NCBI GenBank assembly: GCA_014843695.1
Contig: CM026400.1
Coordinates: 42,825,983-42,889,982 of the forward strand
Length of the DNA: 64,000 nt
Source: Archivesica marissinica
Lineage: Eukaryota; Mollusca; Bivalvia; Venerida; Vesicomyidae
Direction: 5' to 3'
The notes under the pieces were generated by a model, which was given only the letters and a program-made list of their open reading frames with translations, searched no databases and had not been told where the DNA came from. This document shows, piece after piece, positions 1 through 11,200 of this stretch. A program made the translations under genes and the position numbers. The first letter of the stretch is position 1; each line of letters opens with the position of its first letter.

Positions 1-1404
1 GTCTATAAACATGTGCACCAGTCAGGGATACCAGTCTATAAACATGTGCACCAATCAGAGATACCAGTCTATAAACATGTGCACCAATCAGAGATACCAG
101 TCTATAAACATGTGCACCAATCAGAGATACCAGTCTATAAACATGTGCACCAATCAGAGATACCAGTCTATAAACATGTGCACCAATCAGAGATACCAGT
201 CTATAAACATGTGCACCAATCAGAGATACCTGTCTATAAACATGTGCACCAATCAGAGATACCAGTCTATAAACATGTGCACCTATACAGGATACCAGTC
301 TATAAACATGTGCACCAATCAGAGATACCAGTCTATAAACATGTGCACCAGTCAGGGATACCAGTCTATAAACATGTGCACCAATCAGAGATACCAGTCT
401 ATAAACATGTGCACCAATCAGAGATACCAGTCTATAAACATGTGCACCAATCAGAGATACCAGTCTATAAACATGTGCACCAGTCAGGGATACCAGTCTA
501 TAAACATGTGCACCAATCAGAGATACCAGTCTATAAACATGTGCACCAATCAGAGATACCAGTCTATAAACATGTGCACCAATCAGAGATACCAGTCTAT
601 AAACATGTGCACCAATCAGAGATACCAGTCTATAAACATGTGCACCAATCAGAGATACCAGTCTATAAACATGTGCACCAATCAGAGATACCAGTCTATA
701 AACATGTGCACCAATCAGAGATACCAGTCTATAAACATGTGCACCAATCAGAGATACCAGTCTATAAACATGTGCACCAATCAGAGATACCAGTCTATAA
801 ACATGTGCACCAATCAGAGATACCAGTCTATAAACATGTGCACCAATCAGAGATACCTGTCTATAAACATGTGCACCAATCAGAGATACCAGTCTATAAA
901 CATGTGCACCTATACGGGATACCAGTCTATAAACATGTGCACCAATCAGAGATACCAGTCTATAAACATGTGCACCAGTCAGGGATACCAGTCTATAAAC
1001 ATGTGCACCAATCAGAGATACCAGTCTATAAACATGTGCACCAATCAGAGATACCAGTCTATAAACATGTGCACCAATCAGAGATACCAGTCTATAAACA
1101 TGTGCACCAATCAGGTACCAGTCTATAAACATGTGCACCAATCAGAGATACCAGTCTATAAACATGTGCACCATCAGAGATACCACTATAAACATGTGCA
1201 CCAATCAGAGATACCAGTCTATAAACATGTGCACCATCAGAGATACCAGTCTATAAACATGTGCACCAATCAGAGATACCAGTCTATAAACATGTCACAG
1301 AGTACAGTCTATAAACATGTCACCAATCAGAGATACCAGTCTATAAACATGTAATCAGAGATACCAGTCTATAAACATGTGCACCAATCAGAGATACCAG
1401 TCTA
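1..1404. repeat. 33-bp satellite
   Basis: About 42 copies of a 33-bp unit (core tataaacatgtgcaccaatc). Variant units (tgtctata, cacctatac, cagtcaggg) recur 627 bp apart, i.e. a 19-unit higher-order repeat. Divergence and indels rise after about 1110. It continues left of the window. Long open frames here are by-products of the period being divisible by 3. Confidence 0.97.
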
Positions 1405-1529
1405 AGTGTTTTACTCAGGACACTCCACCCCGGTTCTGGCGCTTTCAAACACACAACCTCTCGACTACACGGCAAACACCTTATCCATAACATCAGTGCA
1501 CAATCGTAACGGCTACAGTTGGCCAGTTA

Positions 1530-1804
1530 AACCAAGGTCTCCTCTGTCTGAATAGTTGTCTGTGCCACTTTTGTCGCCAATTGCAACAAACTGGAGACAA
1601 TTTGAAAAACTTGGAGCCAACTAAGAGCCATATAGTTCACAGATAAATATTTGAAGCCATGTATTTGACAAAACATGCTGTGCCAAGAAAAGAAAAGAAA
1701 AAATGTTGTACCAAATATTTTCGTCAATTCACAAAAGTTAGTGCCAGTATTTGTTATTTTTGCATCACAATTGGCGCCATTGGCGACCAACAATGGGAAC
1801 CCTG
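1530..1804. repeat. Interspersed repeat R1, copy 1
   Basis: Shares most of its length with 32015-32235 (cctctgtctgaat, gccatgtatttgacaaaaca, gcaattggcgccattggc). No terminal repeats seen; class unknown. Confidence 0.7.
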
Positions 1805-1809
1805 GTTAA

Positions 1810-2046
1810 CCCTTTCAACACTACATGCCTCTAAATAGACTTACAAAAAGTGTAGACCCAGATGAGCCGGCTCGTGATGAGCTGTCTCATCATGATCTGC
1901 ACTTTTTGCCAGTAATAATTATTATTATTTTTAGATAAAATTACCCATTTTGATAAATGAACGGGTCCAAAGGTAATTATCTTATTAATTTATTGGTCTA
2001 AAAATATCATGGACCAGTCCATGTCAGTTACTTGGGGTTGAATGGG
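1810..2046. mobile_element. TTAA-flanked MITE family P1 (piggyBac-like)
   Basis: Begins CCCTTTCAACAC and ends GGTTGAATGGG, flanked on both sides by TTAA, the piggyBac target duplication. The interior has a palindromic agatgagccggctcgtgatg core. About 237 bp, no ORF. Confidence 0.85.
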
Positions 2047-2088
2047 TTAAACATTTTTGGCCACTATATGAATAGAAACAATAAATAC

Positions 2089-2239
2089 CGGCCAACCATA
2101 AGAAGCTCCCTCTGCGCAGCTCTAGGTCGTAGTTTCCTCCATATGTCCATGGTAAATACGGTACTAGCGCTGTTAAAGATGGACGTCAGTGAGCTCATGA
2201 TAGCAGACAACATTACTGCTAGAAGCAAGCCACGCGCCC
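2089..2239 (-). CDS. SLC5A: SLC5A exon 11
   Basis: Encodes [20 protein letters not shown] then [20 protein letters not shown] then [10 protein letters not shown], ending with two bases of an Arg codon before GTATTT. It matches [31 protein letters not shown], including the serines of the Na2 site. The proximal acceptor is tttcAG at 2240-2241; ten near-identical acceptors lie in the array at 2266-2912. The next exon is not in the window. Confidence 0.95.
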
Positions 2240-5200
2240 CTGAAATATATATATATACATCGTGATAGCAGACAACATTACTGCTAGAAGTAAGCCACGC
2301 GCCCCTGAAATATATATATATACATCGTGATAGCAGACAACATTACTGCTAGAAGTAAGCCACGCGCCCCTGAAATATATATATATACATCATGATAGCA
2401 GACAACATTACTGCTAGAAGCAAGCCACGTGCCCCTGAAATATATATATATACATCGTGATAGCAGACAACATTACTGCTAGAAGTAAGCCACGTGCCCC
2501 TGAAATATATATATATACATCGTGATAGCAGACAACATTACTGCTAGAAGTAAGCCACGCGCCCCTGAAATATATATATATACATCATGATAGCAGACAA
2601 CATTACTGCTAGAAGCAAGCCACGCGCCCCTGAAATATATATATATACATCGTGATAGCAGACAACATTACTGCTAGAAGCAAGCCACGCGCCCCTGAAA
2701 TATATATATATACATCATGATAGCAGACAACATTACTGCTAGAAGCAAGCCACGCGCCCCTGAAATATATATATATACATCGTGATAGCAGACAACATTA
2801 CTGCTAGAAGCAAGCCACATGCCCCTGAAATATATATATATACATCGTGATAGCAGACAACATTACTGCTAGAAGCAAGCCAAGTGCCCCTGAAATATAT
2901 ATAAATACATGTTGTGTGCGTGTATATATATAATACTGTCCATACTCACCTATAAGGTGATCTCGCCTATAAGACGACCTGACCTCCCTATTTGGTCCTT
3001 AAATCTGGGTTTTGGCATGCACTCGCATATAAGACGTAAGACAGATTGATAAAATGGACACCAGACCTTGTATAAATTGGATGTTTGTCCAGTGCAAGTT
3101 GAAGAACAGACGGATCTGTAGTCCAGTGGTAACACGCTGGACGGGTAATCCAGGGATTGCAGGTTCGATCCCCCGTCTGACCCTAATAAAATTAACAGTT
3201 ATTCAGATGGGACGCTAAACCGAGGTCTCATGTCGGTGCTTTACACTGTACACGTAAAAGAACCAGAGGAGACTCTGGAATGGGTCTCTGTCTGTATCAT
3301 TGCACTATCCTCCAAAAATCTAAAATGACTAATCTTTTCAGGAGGCGTCGTTCATATGGGTAGCGACGATTAATAAACGTAAAACACACACATTAAAGCA
3401 TGCATATTTCTACATTATTTGAATTAGTACATATAACGTTAATGGTAAGACAAACTACGATTTTAAAGAAGTCTCGACTCAATTATAACACTGTTTAAAA
3501 CATAAATATAACGCTGCTTTGCGTAGTGACGTCATGACTGTTTAGTGACATCAAGACAATTTGCGCTGACACTTGGCGACAAAATGAAAATAGCAACATT
3601 ATTTATTAAAACGAGCGCGCTATGGTAATGTGATAAAAAGCATCTTACACTCGTGATGATTGCATGCCATGTTTTATGAAACAAGTTTTGGAATATAGTT
3701 ATTAAGCTCGATGAAAGGCAGGTTTAATAGCACAATTTCAAAACTTGTTTCATAAAATACCGTCATTTATTGCATACGTTACTATAAATAGTAACAAATT
3801 TAATGGTAGAAAAGCAAAATATCTGGTTGACGCGGGCAATATATTTCGATTTTCGGCTCTGCCGGGCCATTATCGGATATTGGCCCGGCACGTGCCAAGA
3901 ACGAATCACGAGCACGTGTCACAGGTAGCAACAACATAGTAACTACATTGTGTAAACATGGCTGCCTGGGGCCGTTAAGGTATGCAATAAAGAAGTTATT
4001 AAACGGCTGCGGTGGGCCATTTGTGGATATTGGCGCACCTATCCGATATTGGCCCCAATATCTCCATAGATCCGTAAATAGCCAATATCCACAAATGGCC
4101 CACCTCCGCGGTTTAATAACCTCTAATTACTATACACGATGTAGAATTTGTCTAGTGCGCAGTATACACGGGTACAGCCATCATGACATTTTTTTTCAGA
4201 CAAAATTGTCTGAAATTTAGCAAATGGTATGAAATCACAACTCCTGTAAGATTCTATATTTAGTATTTACCTGCAATTCATGTACAAACATTCTTAGTGT
4301 TTATTATAAATGCTGGCAATGAGGGACCTCACTGGCTTTTCAATTACCTCCCTTGGCAGATAAAGTCTGATTTATCCCGAAATGTATAGCGTCCTTTCAG
4401 TTGGAATCCTTTGTTTTTACTGTTGTTCCCTAACAAGATGTTGCGTTATGATAAATGTGATGTTATCCAAATCATGTTAGTTAATTGATAAAACAAATTT
4501 ACAGATAACTATCCATTGGATAAACTGTAGGATATATGTTGAGATATAGTAACATAATAATAATAAGATGAGAAAAAGGATGAACATTGATATTGATAGC
4601 ATGTTGTGCAAAGGAAACAACAATAAAAACAGAGGAAACCACTTAAAAAAAAATTAAACTTTATTTATTTTACAACGATTGCGAAGCATGTTCTAACAAC
4701 TTATATTAATCACTTTCGTTGGCGGTAAATGTGGTGATTCGTGTGGGAGGAAACCGGAGTACCCGGAGATAACCCACCTGTCCGATCTGGCGACCACCGT
4801 ACCATCTCACATACTACCCGATCCGAGAATCCAACCCGGGTTGCATTGATGAGAAGCAAGCGCGCTAACCACTGCGCTAATCGGAAATCACTTAAAGAGG
4901 ACCTACATACTTTTAGGGAGTATTCAGGGGCAGTAACTGACTGTCATTTATATACACACCTATAGGTAATAATTCTAGGACGAGCTTAGGGTAAGCTATA
5001 TTGCTACAGCCCACTGGATTATCACACACGGATTTACAAATATCCGGATCCGTACAAGCCACTTCATCTGAAATGTAAAATCAAAAAGTATTATTTATTA
5101 TATGGTCGTGGATTATATAACATTTATTGCATTCAAACACCATTAATCCAAATTCCTTGCATTCATGTACAGTTTATCCAAATTCCTTGCATTCATGTAC

Positions 5201-8200
5201 AGTTTATCTAAATTCCTTGCATTCATGTACAGTTTATCCAAATTCCTTGCATTCATGTACAGTTTATCCAAATTCCTTGCATTCATATACAGTTTATTGA
5301 AATTCCTTGCATTCATGTACAGTTTATCTAAATTCCTTGCATTCATGTACAGTTTATCCAAATTCCTTGCATTCATGTACAGTTTATCCAAATTCCTTGC
5401 ATTCATGTACAGTTAATCCAAATTCCTTGCATTCATGTACAGTTTATCCAAATTCCTTGCATTCATGTACAGTTTATCTAAATTCCTTGCATTCATGTAC
5501 AGTTTATCCAAATTCCTTGCATTCATGTACAGTTAATCCAAATTCCTTGCATTCATGTACAGTTTATCCAAATTCCTTGCATTCATATACAGTTTATTGA
5601 AATTCCTTGCATTCATGTACAGTTTATCTAAATTCCTTGCATTCATGTACAGTTTATCCAAATTCCTTGCATTTATGTACAGTTTATCTAAATTCCTTGC
5701 ATTCATGTACAGTTTATCCAAATTCCTTGCATTCATGTACAGTTAATCTAAATTCCTTGCATTCATGTACAGTTTATCCAAATTCCTTGCATTCATATAC
5801 AGTTTATTGAAATTCCTTGCATTCATGTACAGTTTATTAAAATGTCTTGCATTCATGCACAGTTTATCCAAATTCATTGCATTCCTGTACAGTTTATCCA
5901 AATTCCTTCCATTCATGCACAGTTTATCCAAATTCCTTGCATTCATATACAGTTTATCCAAATTCATTGCATTCATGGCCAGTTAATCAAAATTCCTTCC
6001 ATTCATATACAGTTTATCCAAATTCCTTGCATTCATGGCCAGTTAATCAAAATTCATTGCATTCAAGGACAGTTTATCCAAATTCCTTGCATTCATGTAC
6101 AGTTTATCCAAATTCATTGCATTCCTGTACAGTTTATCCAAATTCCTTCCATTCATATACAGTTTATCCAAATTCCTTGCATTCATGGCCAGTTAATCAA
6201 AATTCATTGCATTCAAGGACAGTTTATCCAAATTCCTTGCATTCATGTACAGTTTATCCAAATTCCTTGCATTCATGGCCAGTTAATCAAAATTCATTGC
6301 ATTCAAGGACAGTTAATCAAAATTCATTGCATTCAAGGACAGTTTATCCAAATTCCTTGCATTCATGGCCAGTTAATCAAAATTCCTTGCATTCATGGCC
6401 AGTTAATCAAAATTCATTGCATTCAAGGACAGTTGGTCAAAATATATGTTGTTCTTGCATTCATAGATAATTGGTCAACATTTACAACCAAACATGCACA
6501 ACAAATTGTTTTTATTGCGAGAAATTGATACAACGGAACTTGAAAATGTATTAGTAATAATGAGAGACATCAGTCAGAGTTACTGCCCCTGAATACTCCC
6601 TAAAAGTATGTAGGTCCTCTTAAGTGGTTTCCTCTGTTGTTATCGTTGTTTCCTTTGCACAACATGCTATCAATTTTCATGCACTTTTTCATTTTATAAT
6701 TATTATGTTACTATATCTGACATTTCTCCTACAGTATATACAATGGGTTTTAACTGTAAATTTGTTTTATCAATTAACGAACATGATTTGGATAAAATCA
6801 CATTTATCATAGTGCAACATCTGGTTATGGAACAACAGTAAAAACAAAGGATTCCAACAGAAAGGATCGCTATATATGTCGCAATAAATCAGACTTTATT
6901 TGCCAAGGGAGGTAATAAAAAAGCCAGCGAGGTCCCTCATTGCGGGTTAGTCGTAGTCGTTCAATCCATTAACTCATGCTGGGTAAAATAAAGACTATAG
7001 GTCTAATAATTGTAGCAGACGACAATTCATTAATGTGCTTTTCTTATTTTTATCAGTATTTTAAACCTATTTTGTTGAAATTTATTAAATAACACCATTT
7101 AACCCATTCAACACTAAGTAACTGACATGGACTGGTCCATGATATTTTTAGACCAATAAATTAATAACAAAATTACATTTGGATCAGTTCATTTATCAAA
7201 ATGGGTAATTTTTTCTCTAAAAATAGTTATATTACTTGAAAAAAGTGCAGATCCTGATGAGACGGCTCGTCACGAGCCGGCTCATCTGGATCTACACTTT
7301 TTTGTAAGAAGTCGTGATAGCGCAGTGGATGTTTCAGGTGCGAAAGGTCCGGAGTTCGAGCCCCGCTGGAGCCGTTGCGATTGTACCCTTGGGCAAGGCA
7401 TTTAAATTCCACGTTGCCTCTTCTCTCTCCCTCGTGGCGATGGATTCCATCAGGAATGAGGTCTCGAGAGTGATTAATATAAGTTGTAAGAACTTGTTTC
7501 GCAATCGAGCTAAAATAAATTTGTATAAACTAACCAACCTGTAAACAGAATTCTGCTGATCATGCCGGGAAACACGAGCAGAAATAGAGGTAACAGCTTA
7601 AGAAATCCGGCTAAAATGGATCCACCCTTAGCATGAGACAGTGATCTTGCTGCGAGCGACCTTTGAACAATGACCTTGAAATATATGAAGTTGCATAGTG
7701 GTTAAAGGCAACAGTCTGCAGAGTGGACGGTCGAAGGTTTACCTGTATCTACCTGTATCTACCTGTATTTACCTGTACCCCGCAGCTATGTGGCCCGCAG
7801 GTTCCATCGCCCTGGGTTCGTTTTGTACCTAGTCTGGGGTTCATTCTGATTTGGCTGGTTGCTGAGCTGCAGCAGGTTAAATAATGGTTACCGAATGCTT
7901 ATAGGCCTGGTGCCCGGCCTGCAAGGATAGGATTGGTGAAGTACCAGTTCTGATGTTCACAATAGGTGTCCCATAAGTCAGAAATGACATAACCCTTTTC
8001 AATATGGGTGACATTATAATAATTTTATTTATATATTAATAATAAATTTAATATTTACTTAATACATTCTTAATAATTGCATGAAAGATGTTTGGTGTGT
8101 TATTTATAAAAATAAAAGCATTTAAAGTAAGTTAACATGGCATGCATATGTTATTAAAGCATTCTTCTTCTATATTATCACATATTATCACATACAAATA

Positions 8201-11200
8201 TTTGCTTTAGTGTTGCTTTAGTGTTACATAATTAAGATATATTGACATAGTGATTTGCTGTCACCATATTTGTTTATGTGTACATGTATGCCACATGGGT
8301 CTGAGACCTTCAGAATTTAAACAAATAAAACTTTGAAACTGAAACTTATAACAAAGAATGATTTTACTGAAAGTAATACAAGTGCTGTGAGATACACAAT
8401 CAGTTGCATCAATGTTCATACGAGGTATCTCATATGCTTGATCCTTTTAATAGGCGTGACACAATAATAAATAGGCGTGACACAATAATAAACAAGTAGG
8501 GCTCATTCTACGTCAGAATTTATGGGAGAAGTGAGAAAGCATGTGATTGCATCCGTAAGCCATTCAACCCCAAGTAACCGACATGGACTGGTCCATGATA
8601 TACTCAGACCAATAAATTAATAAGAAAATTACATTTGGACCAGTTCATTTATAAAAACGGGTAATTTTTGTCTAAAAATAGTAATATTACTGGCAAAAAG
8701 TGCAGATCCTGATGAGATGGCTCGTTACAAGCTGGCTCATCTGGATCTACACTTTTTGTAAGTCTATTGAGAGGCCTGTGGTGTTGAAAGGGTTAAACCT
8801 TTATGGTGGTATTTAATAAATGTCACATTATGACCATTAAATACAATATTTAAATAGAAGCAGTGCTTTATAATGGGCCAGTGTATCTTACTGGACAACA
8901 TCTTGTTTGAAAATTGTAAAAAAATTGATTTGTTTTTTTTAGAGAGAAGTGGGGCTCCTAGGGGGCGAAGTCAGGGTCCCTATGGCGACTATTTCGTCCA
9001 AGTCGCCCTCTAGAATGAGCCTTTTAAAAGCATTGATAAAATTTAATAGTCTCCAGTACCGTAGCCAGAGGCAAATTTCAACCGAGGAAATCTAGGGGGG
9101 TGTCTGGGGGCATGTTCCCCCTTAAAATTGTTGGGGTATAGAAGCGATTTCCTGCGTTTTCTGATTTATTCAATTTCAGCTGTCTAGTAATCAACATTTT
9201 TTACAGCAAAGGAATATTTTTGGCCTTTTATTTATTTAATATTTGTTTGGGCTTTTGAAATTTTAACTGAGGCAGTTGCCTCAGTGTGCCTCAGTGTGGC
9301 TACGGGCCTGCTCTCACACCGTTCCATAATCAGTATCACTGTTGTCTGCTGTATTGTGTCTTCTCATTTGTGTACATATATACATGTACAGTGAAATCTT
9401 ATCCCAGTTTTATATTCAATTTGAAGAAACAATTCTATAAGGAGACTTTAAGAACCGTGGCCTAGTGGTTAAGGCGTCCGCCTACGGAGTGGGAGGTCGA
9501 AGGTTCGAACCTCGTCATGGGGTTCATTCTGATATGGCCGGTTGGTGAGCCGCCAGCTAGTTAAATAATGGTTACCGATTGCCTACCAGCCTGGCATACA
9601 TAGGATTCGGGAAGTACTGATGTTCATATAAAGAGGTGTCTCATAAGTCAGAAATGGCTGGCCCTTTAAATAGGGGTGACACTATAATAAATAAACACAT
9701 TACTTTTTACATACCTGGTCACAACACCAATACCACAAACACCCAAGCGACGACTGAAGCACAAGTCCTGGCCATGGTTGGTCACCGGTGACGGGGTCTT
9801 GGAACACGTGGAAGGCGTCGGACCGGGGTAAACCACATGTAGTGTTATTGCTGCGTATGCTCGGGATTGAGTCAAAATATAAACGTTCCAGATTCTGATA
9901 CCCGCCAATCTTCACAAAACCTGTCAAAACGGAAGTTATCACATATAAGAACAAATTTATCATTTTCAAATGTAATCACATTTAACCCTTTCTTTCATAG
10001 AGATTTAGGTTAATATACTATTATATCTCCATACAAACGACAGCCATTTAGCTATCATGCAGTGGATAAGTAGTCGCCATATCTATCCCACCTCCATAGA
10101 TATTACTGGGACTACATAGAGATTTAGGTTAATATACTATTATATCTCCATACAAATGACAGCCATTTAGCTATCATGCAGTGGATAAGTAGTCGCCATA
10201 TCTATCCCACCTCCATAGATATTACTGGGACTACATAGAGATTTAGGTTAATATACTATTATATCTCCATACAAATGACAGCCATTTAGCTATCATGCAG
10301 TTGATATGTAGTCGCCATATCTATCCCACCTCCATAGATATTACTGGGACTACATAGAGATTTAGGTTAATATACTATTATATCTCCATACAAACGACAG
10401 CCATTTAGCTATCTTGCAGTTGATAAGTAGTCGCCATATCTATCCCACCTCCATAGATATTACTGGGACTACATAGAGATTTAGGTTAATATACTATTAT
10501 ATCTCCACACAAACGACAGCCATTTAGCTATCATGCAGTGGATAAGTAGTCACCATATCTATCCCACATCCATAGATATTACTGGGACTACATGAGATTC
10601 TGGTCATTATTATGAACATTGGTTTGGCTACTACATTGTCAATGTATGTCGTATTGGTAATGGCATCAAGAGGTGCTTCTATGAGGGAAAGGGTTTATGA
10701 ACATTGGATTGGCTACTACATTGTCAATGTATGTCGTATTGGTAATGGCATCAATAGGTGCTTCTATGAGGGAAAGGGTTTATGAACATTGGTTTGGCTA
10801 CTACCTTGTCGATGTATGTCGTATTGGTAATGGCATCAATAGGTGCTTCTATGAGGGAAAGGGTTAAATAGACATGGCTTTGGTGTGACCTGTTTATTTC
10901 ATAAATACAAGATGTACATTGTGCATACAACTATTCTATAACTATCTAATAATAGATCAAATTTAAAATACCTGTACTACCCTATTATGGTATTTCTGAA
11001 TTTTAGTCTGCTGTACATGGAGTATTTTCTTACTTGTTACCATGACAATAGTGGATCCTATCACCATGACGACGGTTTGGAATGTATCTGTGTACATCAC
11101 TGCGGTCAGTCCGCCTGTATATAGAAGTATTAGTTTATACAAATTTAGTTTAGCTCGCTTGCGAAACAAGTTCCTACAACTTCGCACATGAAGAGAGCGA

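Noticed and set aside
11..1354. 447-residue open frame of MCTNQRYQSIN repeats
   Set aside because: The 33-bp unit is divisible by 3 and lacks stops, so several frames stay open. No start context, splice signals or single-copy part.
1527..1793. 88-residue minus-strand open frame
   Set aside because: Lies in interspersed repeat R1; the second copy at 32015 does not preserve the frame throughout.
9666..9908. Alternative minus-strand frame [12 protein letters not shown]...
   Set aside because: Overlaps SLC5A exon 8 in another frame; the family match fixes the correct frame.
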